A program made the translations under genes and the position numbers. A stretch of 64,000 nucleotides of DNA from Gammaproteobacteria bacterium (GTDB lineage: Bacteria; Pseudomonadota; Gammaproteobacteria; SZUA-152). Every line of letters starts with the position of its first letter. Positions within the stretch are counted from its first letter, which is position 1. The stretch lies in NCBI GenBank assembly GCA_029882975.1, contig JAOUJW010000022.1:20743-84742 (forward strand), in the 5' to 3' direction. Below the pieces are notes generated by a model. The model was not told where the DNA came from. It was given only the letters and a program-made list of their open reading frames with translations, and ran no database searches. Positions 1 through 9,144 of this stretch are shown one piece after another.

Positions 1-1
1 T

Positions 2-565
2 GTACAGACCATGTGTACCAATCGAGACCTGCCCTTACATATGGCTTTAGGAACGGGCAAAACAGATTTTACGATGGAGTCCAGCGCGCCGGTTGAGAGC
101 GTGCGTTGTATTGCCGGACCCAGTAAACCCAAAGCGTCACATGCAGAGAAAGCCACAGCGTGGCGTCTCATCAGTCATTTGTCTCTGAATTATTTGTCCA
201 TAGCCGATACCGATGATAAGCAAGGTGCCGCGTCCATGCGGGAGTTGTTGGCCTTGTACGGCGATCTGGCTGAATCTCATATTAAAAAGCAAATTGATGG
301 TGTGATTTCAGTTACTGCAAAACCGGTCACTCGCCGGGTGCCCGTACCCGGTCCTATCACCTTTGGTCGGGGTATGGAAGTGACGATTACGTTTGATGAA
401 AGCGCTTTTGAAGGTTTGGGGGTGTTTTCATTAGGTGCGGTAATGGAAGAATTTTTTGCCAAATATGTATCCATTAATTCGTTTACCGAAACGGTGATTC
501 GTACTGCAGAACGGGGGGAGATAATGCGATGGCCAGTAAGAGCCGGTCTGCGTCACATCCTTTAG
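2..565 (+). CDS. tssF: T6SS baseplate subunit TssF, C-terminal part (5' end outside window)
   Basis: The reading frame is open from base 2, so this is the last 187 residues of a larger protein; TssF is usually around 600 residues. The segment carries the CTNRDLP motif and the downstream RRVPVPGP and GRGMEVT stretches characteristic of TssF (VasA/ImpG) C-termini. TssF forms the T6SS baseplate wedge with TssG, TssE and TssK in the cytoplasm, docked on the membrane complex. The stop overlaps the tssG start by 37 bases, which suggests translational coupling. The ATG at 11 is internal, not a true start. Assignment is by family recognition plus the tssF-tssG-tssH order. Confidence 0.9.
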   Translation, partial: VQTMCTNRDLPLHMALGTGKTDFTMESSAPVESVRCIAGPSKPKASHAEKATAWRLISHLSLNYLSIADTDDKQGAASMRELLALYGDLAESHIKKQIDGVISVTAKPVTRRVPVPGPITFGRGMEVTITFDESAFEGLGVFSLGAVMEEFFAKYVSINSFTETVIRTAERGEIMRWPVRAGLRHIL

Positions 566-1593
566 CTGTTCTACAGTCGCTAAAGGAATCCACCTTGGCA
601 TTGCTAAATGCCATCAAAGAAGCGCCCTACAAGTATGGTTTTTTTCAAGCTGTGCGGCGACTCGAATGTGCCTATAGCGACAAACCACTCATCGGTCAGT
701 CATTAAGGCCGAAAGACGATCCGGTGCGCTTTCAGCAACCACCCTCCTTAGCTTTTGCTCCCTCCACCCTGTCCCAATTTAGTTTGGGGGAAAAAGGGCG
801 CCCGCCTAAGTTGAGTATCAATTTCTTCGGCTTGTTCGGACCGCAAGGGCCTTTACCGTTGCATTTAACCGAATACGCCTACGATCGGGCATTGAATTCC
901 AGTGATACCACCTTTGCTGGATTTGCCGATATGTTTCATCATCGCATGATTTCGCTGTATTACCGCGCCTGGGCCAATACCCAGCCCACCGTGAGCTATG
1001 ATCGACCGCAAGCGGATCGATTTTCCGCCTATGTGGGTTCCATTATGGGTTTTGGTTTGACCAGCCTGCGTAATCGTGAAGAATTACCGGACCGAGTTAA
1101 GTTGTTTTACGCCGGCTTGTTGGCGAGTCAAACTCGCAATGCCAGTAATTTGCAGGCTATGATCAGCAGTTTTTTTCAAGTAAACGCTCGGATTGAACAG
1201 TTTGTGGGGCAGTGGATGGAACTGCCGAAGGAATGCCGCATGTTGTTGGGGATTACCCGGGAGACCTGCACTTTGGGTGTAAATGCGGCCGTGGGTAACA
1301 AAGCCTGGGAAAGTCAGCAAAAGTTTCGCATTGTGTTGGGCCCATTGTCCAAAGAGGAATATTTGCGCATGCTACCCGGAGGGGAAAGTATTAAGCGGTT
1401 GCAGACTTTGGTAAGAGCCTATGTGGGTGATGAGTTTGATTGGGACATGCAGTTGATTATGAAAAAGGAAAGCATGCCCATGTTTCGTTTGGGTATAAAT
1501 GGGGATTTGGGGTGGACGACTCGTGTATGGAGCAGGACCATAGAAAGGGATGTGGACCGTTTGATTATTCACCCCGGAAAAATCCGCAAATGA
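529..1593 (+). CDS. tssG: T6SS baseplate subunit TssG
   Basis: A 354-residue protein of the TssG (VasB/ImpH) family, close to the family's usual length of about 330-360. Typical signatures are the N-terminal FFQAVRRLE segment, the FFGLFGPQGPLP stretch around residues 98-110 and the DMFHHRM stretch soon after. TssG is the second baseplate wedge subunit, pairing with TssF in the cytoplasm. The ATG at 529 follows a purine-rich GGGGGGAG at 514-521 inside the end of tssF, supporting this start. It lies 21 bases upstream of tssH. No truncation or missing segment was noticed. Confidence 0.93.
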   Translation: MASKSRSASHPLAVLQSLKESTLALLNAIKEAPYKYGFFQAVRRLECAYSDKPLIGQSLRPKDDPVRFQQPPSLAFAPSTLSQFSLGEKGRPPKLSINFFGLFGPQGPLPLHLTEYAYDRALNSSDTTFAGFADMFHHRMISLYYRAWANTQPTVSYDRPQADRFSAYVGSIMGFGLTSLRNREELPDRVKLFYAGLLASQTRNASNLQAMISSFFQVNARIEQFVGQWMELPKECRMLLGITRETCTLGVNAAVGNKAWESQQKFRIVLGPLSKEEYLRMLPGGESIKRLQTLVRAYVGDEFDWDMQLIMKKESMPMFRLGINGDLGWTTRVWSRTIERDVDRLIIHPGKIRK

Positions 1594-1614
1594 ATTGTTT
1601 AGAAGGGTAGAGAT

Positions 1615-4335
1615 ATGGCAGAAATAAATCGTGTCGCGTTGTTTGGTAAGTTAAACAGCTTGGGGTATAAGGCCATTGAGAGTGCCACCGTATTTTGCAA
1701 AATGCGCGGTAATCCCTATGTGGAATTGGTTCACTGGTTCCATCAAATATTGCAATTGCAGAACTCCGATTTACATCGGATTATTAAGCAGTTCAATATT
1801 GATCCGGCCAGAATTGCCAAGGATTTCACTGAATCACTGGATAAACTGCCCCGCGGTTCTACCTCGATTTCCGATTTGTCTTCCCATGTGGAGGAGGCGG
1901 TGGAAAGGGGTTGGGTTTATGCCACATTAATGTTTGGCGAATCCCAGGTGCGTTCCGCTTATTTAATGGTTGGCATTTTGAAAACTCCCTCTTTGCGTCG
2001 CGCCCTGTACTCCATTTCCTCGGAGTTCGAAAAAATCAATGTGGATACCTTGATTGATCGATTTGAGGAAGTCGTGAGTGGTTCACCGGAAGAAAGTCTC
2101 AGGGCTACAGACGGTTTTCAAGTGGGTGGTGGGGCGGCTCCGGGTGAAGCCAGTGGTGCTATCGCCCCGGCTCAAATGGGCAAGCAGGAAGCCTTACAGC
2201 AGTATACCGTTGACCTTACAGCACAAGCTCGTACCGGAGAGATGGATCCCATTGTGGGGCGGGACGAAGAAATCCGCCAAGTGGTGGATATATTGATGCG
2301 CAGGCGTCAAAACAACCCCATCTTAACCGGCGAAGCCGGTGTCGGTAAAACGGCAGTAGTGGAAGGTTTTGCACAAAAAATCGTGGCCGGTGACGTGCCG
2401 CCGCCTTTGCAGGACGTCACTCTGCGCACTCTGGATATTGGTTTGTTGCAAGCAGGCGCCAGTATGAAAGGAGAATTTGAAAACCGACTCAAACAGGTGA
2501 TTGAGGAAGTTCAGTCTTCAGAGAAACCCATAATACTTTTTATCGATGAAGCCCATACCTTGATTGGTGCCGGTGGTGCTGCCGGAACCGGTGATGCGGC
2601 CAATCTACTCAAACCGGCCTTAGCGCGGGGCACCTTGCGAACCGTTGCAGCGACCACGTGGGCCGAATACAAAAAGCATATTGAAAAGGATCCGGCACTG
2701 ACACGGCGTTTTCAAGTAGTTCAAGTGGATGAGCCCAGCGAAGAAAAAGCCATCTTAATGATGCGCGGTTTAACCTCCACGCTGGAACGGCACCACAAAG
2801 TCCAAATTCTGGATGAAGGCATAGAAGCAGCCGTAGTGCTTTCACACCGTTATATTCCGGCGCGACAGTTGCCTGACAAGTCGGTGAGTTTGCTGGATAC
2901 GGCCAGTGCTCGGGTAGCCATCAGCCAATATGCCGTGCCCGCAGAGGTTGATGATTGCCGCAAGCGTATTTGCGCATTGGAAACAGAGTTGGAAATCATC
3001 GCCCGAGAGAATGCCATTGGCGTTGATACCAGCGCCCGCAAAGCCGAAGCAGAAGACAAGTTACAGCAGGAAAAACAACGGTTGGAAGGACTGGAACATC
3101 GCTGGCAAACTGAAAAAGAGCTGGTGGACAATATATTAAACATCCGGGCTCAACTTCGGGGTGATAACAACAAAGTGGATGGTACGGACAGCGATTTGGA
3201 AGCGGCAGCGGATAAACACACCAAGTCCGAACTGAGTGAGGCGGACCGCGCCGGTTTAAAGGAACAACTGCAGTCCTTAACCCAGCAGTTGCTGGAACTG
3301 CAAGGGGAGAGCCCCTTGATTCTACCCAGTGTGGATGAGCAAGCGGTGGCTTCGGTCGTGGGGGACTGGACCGGAATTCCCGTGGGCAAGATGGTAAAAG
3401 ACGAAGTCGCCACGGTATTGGGTTTGGCGGATTCAATTAACGAGCGCGTGATCGGCCAAAAGCACGCCTTGGACATGATTGCCAAACGAGTACAGACTTC
3501 GCGTGCTAACTTGGACAACCCCAATAAGCCCATAGGTGTGTTTATGCTTTGCGGACCGTCCGGAGTGGGTAAAACAGAAACCGCCCTGGCTTTGGCTGAA
3601 GCTCTGTATGGCGGCGAACAAAATGTTATCACCATTAATATGAGCGAATTCCAGGAAGCACATACGGTATCCACTCTCAAAGGTGCACCTCCCGGTTATG
3701 TGGGGTACGGAGAAGGCGGAGTCTTAACCGAAGCGGTAAGACGTAAACCCTATAGTGTGGTGTTATTGGATGAAGTGGAAAAAGCACATTCTGACGTTCA
3801 CGAAATCTTCTTTCAGGTATTTGATAAAGGCGTGATGGAAGATGGGGAAGGGCGTTTAATCGATTTCAAAAACACGCTGATATTGCTAACTTCCAATGTT
3901 GGCAGTGAATTGATAATGAATATGTGCAAAGACCCGGAGTTACTTCCGGAACCGGAAGGAATCGCCAAAGCTCTGCGTGAACCATTGTTGAAAGTATTTC
4001 CTGCTGCTTTACTCGGGCGTTTGGTTACCATACCGTATTTTCCATTGAGCGACGCCATGGTAGCCAACATTACTCGCCTGCAACTGTCCAGAATCGAATC
4101 TCGTATTGCTGAGAACCACAAAGTACCGTTTACTTACGACGAGAATGTGGTGGAGTTAATCGGCAAACGCTGTACCGAGCTTGAAAGCGGCGGGCGTATG
4201 ATCGATGCCATTCTCACCAACACGATGCTACCGGAAATCAGTAAAGCGTTTCTGGGGCGAATGATGGATGGCAAAACGGTGGAGCGGGTGCATGTGGGTG
4301 TAGATGCCAGTGAGTTCAGTTATCAATTTGATTAG
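1615..4335 (+). CDS. tssH: T6SS AAA+ ATPase ClpV (TssH)
   Basis: A 906-residue Clp/Hsp100 ATPase with an N-terminal Clp-N-like domain, two AAA+ modules and a coiled-coil middle domain (about residues 440-560). The first Walker A is GEAGVGKT at residues 239-246 with Walker B FIDEA at 309-313; the second Walker A is GPSGVGKT at 647-654 followed by a VVLLDEVEKAH Walker B. ClpV extracts and recycles the contracted TssB/TssC sheath in the cytoplasm. Position directly after tssG separates it from housekeeping ClpB, as do the divergent N-domain and the usual ClpV length. Both ATPase sites look intact. It starts 21 bases after tssG and is probably in the same operon. Confidence 0.95.
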   Translation: MAEINRVALFGKLNSLGYKAIESATVFCKMRGNPYVELVHWFHQILQLQNSDLHRIIKQFNIDPARIAKDFTESLDKLPRGSTSISDLSSHVEEAVERGWVYATLMFGESQVRSAYLMVGILKTPSLRRALYSISSEFEKINVDTLIDRFEEVVSGSPEESLRATDGFQVGGGAAPGEASGAIAPAQMGKQEALQQYTVDLTAQARTGEMDPIVGRDEEIRQVVDILMRRRQNNPILTGEAGVGKTAVVEGFAQKIVAGDVPPPLQDVTLRTLDIGLLQAGASMKGEFENRLKQVIEEVQSSEKPIILFIDEAHTLIGAGGAAGTGDAANLLKPALARGTLRTVAATTWAEYKKHIEKDPALTRRFQVVQVDEPSEEKAILMMRGLTSTLERHHKVQILDEGIEAAVVLSHRYIPARQLPDKSVSLLDTASARVAISQYAVPAEVDDCRKRICALETELEIIARENAIGVDTSARKAEAEDKLQQEKQRLEGLEHRWQTEKELVDNILNIRAQLRGDNNKVDGTDSDLEAAADKHTKSELSEADRAGLKEQLQSLTQQLLELQGESPLILPSVDEQAVASVVGDWTGIPVGKMVKDEVATVLGLADSINERVIGQKHALDMIAKRVQTSRANLDNPNKPIGVFMLCGPSGVGKTETALALAEALYGGEQNVITINMSEFQEAHTVSTLKGAPPGYVGYGEGGVLTEAVRRKPYSVVLLDEVEKAHSDVHEIFFQVFDKGVMEDGEGRLIDFKNTLILLTSNVGSELIMNMCKDPELLPEPEGIAKALREPLLKVFPAALLGRLVTIPYFPLSDAMVANITRLQLSRIESRIAENHKVPFTYDENVVELIGKRCTELESGGRMIDAILTNTMLPEISKAFLGRMMDGKTVERVHVGVDASEFSYQFD

Positions 4336-4369
4336 TCATCTACAAAATAGGATAATCTGATCTATATTT

Positions 4370-4385
4370 ATTGTTAATTAACAAT
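4370..4385. repeat. 16-base perfect palindrome between tssH and the next gene
   Basis: ATTGTTAATTAACAAT is a perfect palindrome without a spacer, 35 bases after the tssH stop and upstream of the small gene at 4501. It is AT-rich and has no T-run, so it is not a standard terminator. A dimeric regulator site is possible; no specific factor is recognised. Confidence 0.5.
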
Positions 4386-4460
4386 GGCATACAATGGGCT
4401 CATCAACGAGACTTTAAGGTTGGATTCGGAGTCGCTTGTGAAAGGAGAGAGAGCTTCTGT

Positions 4461-4514
4461 ATGTCATTGAATATTAACAAAAATAGGAGCATAAGGCCAC
4501 ATGCGTCGCGCTAA
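4461..4514 (+). other. Possible 17-codon leader peptide overlapping the next gene's start
   Basis: ATG at 4461 follows a strong AAGGAGAG at 4442-4449 and opens a 17-codon frame ending in TAA at 4512-4514. That stop lies one base before a second in-frame ATG (4516) of the downstream 94-residue gene, a geometry suited to translational coupling. The peptide has no recognisable function. It may be chance; the ribosome site is the main support. Confidence 0.25.
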
Positions 4515-4785
4515 AATGACTGAAGTCAACTATTACGATTTTCGAGTGCAGTTGCAAAGAGCAACTGATCGGGGCTGCCGTATCGAAAGGGGTGATGGTG
4601 ACAAGTGGAAAGAATACATCAGAGATAACGACATAAAGGAAGTGGCTGCGGTTTCTATAGGTAATGCACAATTTGAAAAAGTAAAGCCCGTCGTGATTAA
4701 CTGCAACGGCAGTTGGGACGGGTTTTATGTCTATTCGGAGGATGCCGAAGCTGTACTCAAATGGCAGCATGAAGCCGACGGTTAA
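4501..4785 (+). CDS. Small hypothetical protein in T6SS locus
   Basis: A 94-residue cytoplasmic-looking, highly charged protein without signal peptide or membrane segment; I do not recognise the family. ATG 4501 has an AAGG six bases upstream and an AGGAG further up; a second in-frame ATG at 4516 (residue 6) directly follows the possible leader frame and may be the real start. The gene sits between clpV and vgrG on the same strand, so a T6SS accessory role is conceivable by position only. It is separated from tssH by 165 bases holding a palindrome, so it may have its own promoter. The 282 bases after it, up to vgrG, hold no gene I can support. Confidence 0.6.
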   Translation: MRRAKMTEVNYYDFRVQLQRATDRGCRIERGDGDKWKEYIRDNDIKEVAAVSIGNAQFEKVKPVVINCNGSWDGFYVYSEDAEAVLKWQHEADG

Positions 4786-5067
4786 GGACGGCTAAGGACA
4801 GTTAAGTTATGTGAATATTCACATACACTCTATTTCTCGTTGCTGTATTTCCCATCGATAGTAGAATCTATTCCAATAACGCAGTTCGTCGAATTGGTCA
4901 ATATTTGATCAGTTGGTTCAGGCCTGAACTTAATTGGGTCAAGACTTGAAAGGGTCACGCCCAGGTCCGTCACTTGGCACAAGAATAAATCCGGCGGTCC
5001 CAGGCGAAATTCAATAATCGAAGATTGAACAGCCCTGTAACTGGTTTTAGGGTGAAGGAAAGCTAGA

Positions 5068-6882
5068 ATGCCATTAAGAGGATCATTGGGAATTTCCACG
5101 CCGTTAGGTGATGATGTCTTACAGCTGTATAGTTTGAATGGAACTGAAACGCTGGGGCGTTTATTCCAATACGAATTGGAGTTACTCAGTAAGGATGACA
5201 ACATCGACCTGGACAAGATACTGGCGCAACGCGTCACGATCAAGGTTACACTCCTGGATAACAGCACACGCCATATAGACGGTTACGTCTGCGAGTTCAG
5301 TCAAACCGGTAACCGAGGCAACTATTCCGCCTACCGAGCAGTGATTCGTCCCTGGCTTTGGTTTTTAACTCGAACCTCCGATTGTCGCATTTTCCAAGAA
5401 ATGAAAGTTCCGGATATTATCAAACAGGTGTTCCGTGATTTGGGGTATTCGGATTTTGAAGACACCCTGAGTGGTAATTATCGCAAATGGGATTACTGTG
5501 TTCAGTATCGAGAGTCAGACTACAATTTCATCAGCCGATTGATGGAGCAGGAAGGCATCTATTACTACTTCAAACATACGGAAGGCAAACACACGTTGGT
5601 ACTTTCCGATTCCATCAGCTCACATCAGACTTTTTCGGGCTACGAAGAAATTCCTTATTTCCCACCGCAAGAGCGTGCGAATCGGGAACGGGATCATATA
5701 GATGGTTGGATGCTGACCCGCGAAGTGCATCCGGGTATAGTGGCTTTAAACGCATATGATTTTGAAAAACCAAAAGTGGATTTGGCCGCCAAATCCAGCA
5801 TCATTCGTTCTCATGATGTGGCAGATTACGAAATCTATGATTATCCCGGTGAGTATATAGAACACTCCGATGGTGATAATTATGCGCAGATACGAGTACA
5901 GGAATTACAAGCCAAATTTGAGAAATCTACGGCAACGGCGAATGCCAGAGGTGTCGCTACCGGAAGTTTGTTTAAGTTAACGCAATTTACCCGAGCAGAT
6001 CAGAATCGGGAATATTTGATTATCTCCACGCAATATGAAATGCGGGCTGCCGGATTTGAAAGCGGTGGTTCGGTATCCGAAGAAGACACTTTCCAATGCA
6101 CCTTCAAAGCGATGGACAGTCACACCCAATTTCGATCACCTCGAATTACCCCTAAGCCGGTGGTACAGGGACCCCAAACGGCAGTCGTGGTTGGGAAAGC
6201 CGGTGAAGAAATTTGGACGGATAAATACGGCCGTGTCAAAGTTCAATTTCACTGGGACCGCTATGGAAAATCCGATGAAAACAGCTCTTGCTGGGTTCGG
6301 GTGGCTCAAGTGTGGGCGGGCAAGCGTTGGGGCGCTATGCATATTCCACGTATGGGGCAGGAAGTCATTGTGGATTTTCTCGAAGGCGACCCGGATCGAC
6401 CGATTATTACCGGTCGCGTGTACAACGCCGACAATATGCCTCCGTATGATTTGCCTGCCAACAAAACGCAAAGCGGCGTAAAGAGCAGAAGTTCCAAGAG
6501 CGGCACCGATGCCAACTTTAATGAAATTCGTTTTGAGGATCTCAAGGGCAAGGAGCAGCTCTATATCCATGCGGAGAAGGATCAAGACAACATTGTTGAA
6601 AACAATGAAACCACAGACGTGGGCAAAGACCGAACCGAAAAAGTCGGCAATAACGAAAAGATCACAATTGGAAAAAACAAAACTGATGATGTCGGCACAG
6701 ACTACTCCATCAAGGTAGGCAAAAATACCGTGATAGATTCCGGTGACTCGATTGTATTTAAAACCGGTAGCGCCAGCATCATTATGAAAAAAGACGGCAA
6801 GATACAAATTAAAGGTTCAGATATTCTTATCAAAGCCAGTGGCAATATTAAGCTCAAAGGCTCCAAAATATCTGAAAATTAG
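5068..6882 (+). CDS. vgrG: T6SS spike protein VgrG (TssI)
   Basis: A 604-residue VgrG. The N-terminal two thirds match the gp27-like part (RESDYNFISRLMEQEGIYYYF is the classic segment near residue 150). A gp5 OB-fold follows at about 372-452 with WTDKYGRVKVQFHWDR and the EGDPDRPIITGRVYN end. The C-terminus (about 500-604) is a gp5-type beta-helix with short NET/VGK/IGK-like periodic repeats. There is no C-terminal extension, so this is a structural rather than an evolved, toxin-bearing VgrG. It trimerises to form the puncturing tip on the Hcp tube. ATG 5068 follows AAGGAAAG. Downstream genes are spike-loading proteins. Confidence 0.95.
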   Translation: MPLRGSLGISTPLGDDVLQLYSLNGTETLGRLFQYELELLSKDDNIDLDKILAQRVTIKVTLLDNSTRHIDGYVCEFSQTGNRGNYSAYRAVIRPWLWFLTRTSDCRIFQEMKVPDIIKQVFRDLGYSDFEDTLSGNYRKWDYCVQYRESDYNFISRLMEQEGIYYYFKHTEGKHTLVLSDSISSHQTFSGYEEIPYFPPQERANRERDHIDGWMLTREVHPGIVALNAYDFEKPKVDLAAKSSIIRSHDVADYEIYDYPGEYIEHSDGDNYAQIRVQELQAKFEKSTATANARGVATGSLFKLTQFTRADQNREYLIISTQYEMRAAGFESGGSVSEEDTFQCTFKAMDSHTQFRSPRITPKPVVQGPQTAVVVGKAGEEIWTDKYGRVKVQFHWDRYGKSDENSSCWVRVAQVWAGKRWGAMHIPRMGQEVIVDFLEGDPDRPIITGRVYNADNMPPYDLPANKTQSGVKSRSSKSGTDANFNEIRFEDLKGKEQLYIHAEKDQDNIVENNETTDVGKDRTEKVGNNEKITIGKNKTDDVGTDYSIKVGKNTVIDSGDSIVFKTGSASIIMKKDGKIQIKGSDILIKASGNIKLKGSKISEN

Positions 6883-6915
6883 TCTAAGGATCTGGTTTTA
6901 CTGCGGTAACTAAAA

Positions 6916-7977
6916 GTGACATTTAAAGGTATAGAAAACAGCACACCCTTTAGTACGGAAATGACACTTTTGTGCGACGACCGGGGGCGTGAAGTGATGG
7001 TCGTATATGCCAAAGCCACATTTGATATAACAGATGCGCGCACAATCAAATTGGCACCCGAGCAGGTGCCGCTGAATATGGCAGGTGAATACCTGGACGA
7101 GCCGGGCAAATCCAGCATGACTTGCGCACCCGAATGCAGTTTCATAAAGCTGGGTACGGATGTAGCGTTATTGGGACATGCCCATGCTCCGGGCGGGCAG
7201 GAAGTGTGCGAACTGGAAGTATTTTTCCGGGTTGGGCCGGTCAGCAAACGCGTACATGTGTTTGGAGATCGCCATTGGCACTATCAGGAACACGACGGCC
7301 AAGCTCATTGGGTCATGGGTGAAACTCAAGGGTTTACCAGCATGCCCTTGGTTTATGAGCGGGCTTTCGGTGGTTTCGATGACTCTGCCGAAGATGAAAA
7401 AGATCATGAGGTAAGTGATTACAATCCCATTGGCACCGGGTTAATCGCAAAAAGAACCGCCTATAAGGATCCTGTGGCGCTGCCAAATCTGGAACACCCG
7501 GACTATTTGATCGGCAGCGTAGATGATCGGCCGCCGCCGGCAAATTTCGGTTTTATCGGACCGGATTGGGAGCCACGACGGCAGTTGGCAGGCAACTATG
7601 ATGCGGAATGGGAAAAGACCCGCAGTCCTTTGCTACCGTTGGACTTTAATCACTGGTTTTTTAACGCTGCTCACCCGGACTTGCGTGTTTCCGGTTACTT
7701 GCGTGGTAATGAAACGATAGAAGTCATTAATGCATCCGCTTTGGGGGCCTTAAACCTGGAACTGCCGGGGTATAAACCCATGGTGACCTTGGATTTGTTG
7801 GGTCGTCGACGCATGAAGCTGGAGTGTATGATGGACAGCTTGACAGTCAATACAGATACCAACAACGTACAGGTGCTATGGCGGGCCGAGTTAGACGTAT
7901 CGAAACTGCTAAACCATATGGAAACAGTGAAAATTAGTTTGGCGAAACTGAAAACCGATAAGAATTTGGCAGCCTGA
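6916..7977 (+). CDS. DUF2169 domain protein, putative T6SS effector adaptor
   Basis: A 353-residue protein of the DUF2169 family, recognised from its STPFSTEMTLLCDDRGREV opening, a mid-protein PLVYERAFGG segment and HPDLRV near the end. DUF2169 proteins are repeatedly encoded beside VgrG and PAAR-like genes and are thought to help load effectors on the spike. The start is GTG (6916), 33 bases after vgrG; no convincing ribosome site precedes it and the next in-frame ATG is at residue 16, inside the conserved region, so GTG is preferred. It is 11 bases upstream of the DUF4150 gene, which implies co-transcription. Confidence 0.82.
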   Translation: MTFKGIENSTPFSTEMTLLCDDRGREVMVVYAKATFDITDARTIKLAPEQVPLNMAGEYLDEPGKSSMTCAPECSFIKLGTDVALLGHAHAPGGQEVCELEVFFRVGPVSKRVHVFGDRHWHYQEHDGQAHWVMGETQGFTSMPLVYERAFGGFDDSAEDEKDHEVSDYNPIGTGLIAKRTAYKDPVALPNLEHPDYLIGSVDDRPPPANFGFIGPDWEPRRQLAGNYDAEWEKTRSPLLPLDFNHWFFNAAHPDLRVSGYLRGNETIEVINASALGALNLELPGYKPMVTLDLLGRRRMKLECMMDSLTVNTDTNNVQVLWRAELDVSKLLNHMETVKISLAKLKTDKNLAA

Positions 7978-7988
7978 GGAGAAACAGT

Positions 7989-8420
7989 GTGGGTGTAACC
8001 GTTGGGGTAAATTCTCGATCCGTGGTGCATAAAGGTAGTAGCGGGATTACGCCGTGTTTCCCGGACGTCTGCTTGACCCAATGCGGACCGCCGGTAGTAC
8101 CCATACCGTACCCCAATATTGCCGTCTCAAAGGATACAGCCAAGGGCAGTAAGACTGTCAAATGCGATGGTAATCCCATTTGTTTGAAGGATTCCAATTT
8201 TAGTAAAAGTACCGGTGATGAACCCGGGTCTCATAAAGGCGTGGCCTCAGGTACGATCAAACAAAAAGCGGAGTTTGTGACTTGGTCCTTTGATACTTTT
8301 GTAGAAGGTAAGAATGTAGAACGGGCGTTTGACCAGATGGTGCACAACAATAAAAATACGGCGCCGTTTCCGGTAATACAAATACCCATTATTGTCATAA
8401 TGCCGGAAATTCAGCCCTGA
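7989..8420 (+). CDS. DUF4150 PAAR-like spike-tip protein
   Basis: A 143-residue protein with the DUF4150 (PAAR-like) layout: N-terminal VHKGSSG, a cysteine-containing PDVCLTQCGPPVVPIPYPN, then SKDTAKGSKTVKCDGNPICL. PAAR-like proteins sharpen the VgrG trimer and can carry effector domains; this one ends soon after the core, so it carries no visible toxin. The start is GTG at 7989, preceded by GGAG about six bases upstream that overlaps the end of the DUF2169 gene. It is in the same operon as its neighbours. The family call rests on motif recognition. Confidence 0.82.
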   Translation: MGVTVGVNSRSVVHKGSSGITPCFPDVCLTQCGPPVVPIPYPNIAVSKDTAKGSKTVKCDGNPICLKDSNFSKSTGDEPGSHKGVASGTIKQKAEFVTWSFDTFVEGKNVERAFDQMVHNNKNTAPFPVIQIPIIVIMPEIQP

Positions 8421-8456
8421 CCGGCGCCAGGAAAAACGTAAGAAAAGGTGAATCCC

Positions 8457-9035
8457 ATGAAATCACAAGTCAATAAAACCGGTATGCACAAGACCAGCAC
8501 CAAGACTTTAGAATCAGAACCGCTGATGGAAGTGTTGAACAAGCCTGTACGTTCCAGTTATCGAGTGCCCATTCATCAAGAGGACAACCAAAGTTTTAAC
8601 GGTACAGTAATTGGTGAAATCATTGCCTTGGAAGATAGCAACGGTACTGCGGAAGTGTTTGTGACTTATCCCAACAGCCCCTATCGGTCACCGTTATTGG
8701 CTTTGACTACGGTGGACATCAGAAAAAGTGACTTGGGTAAACACGTGGCCTTGTCTTTTGATCAAGCTGATCCGTCACGGCCGATTATAATGGGGATTAT
8801 TAAAAACTCCCAACGGGTAAAAGAACTGGAGCTGGATAGTCAGGATCAAGCACTTAGTGCATCCTTGGATGGTGATGTGGTAGCTTTGAATGCGGATAAA
8901 GAAATTGTACTTAAATGCGGTAAATCCAGTATTACTCTCACCAAAGCCGGTAAAATAATTATTCGTGGCGAATACATTGTAAGTCGGTCCACGGGTGTTA
9001 ACAGCATTAAAGGCGGTTCAGTGAAAATAAATTAA
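8457..9035 (+). CDS. DUF6484 domain protein, T6SS-associated
   Basis: A 192-residue protein from ATG 8457, which has AAAAGGTG six bases upstream; a GTG at 8448 would add three residues. The middle part (about 45-125) has the NGTVIGEI...VFVTYPNSP...FDQADPSRPIIMGII pattern of DUF6484, resembling the VgrG OB-fold ending EGDPDRPIITG. The C-terminus has LKCGKSSITLTKAGKIIIRG, very like the end of VgrG beta-helices. It therefore looks like a mini-VgrG-like element lacking the gp27 part. Such genes cluster with DUF2169 and DUF4150 in T6SS loci; the exact role is unknown. No signal peptide. Confidence 0.75.
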   Translation: MKSQVNKTGMHKTSTKTLESEPLMEVLNKPVRSSYRVPIHQEDNQSFNGTVIGEIIALEDSNGTAEVFVTYPNSPYRSPLLALTTVDIRKSDLGKHVALSFDQADPSRPIIMGIIKNSQRVKELELDSQDQALSASLDGDVVALNADKEIVLKCGKSSITLTKAGKIIIRGEYIVSRSTGVNSIKGGSVKIN

Positions 9036-9144
9036 ACAGATATAGCTATTGCTGTGTTCTGTGTAACGTTATTCACTATAACAATAATAAATACGATTAC
9101 TATAAAGCCTGTAAACACTTAAAAGACGGAATCGGAATGTTGTA

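Noticed and set aside
4830..5267. - strand frame of 145 codons
   Set aside because: Overlaps the 5' end of vgrG antisense and has no ribosome site; a shadow of real coding sequence plus gap.
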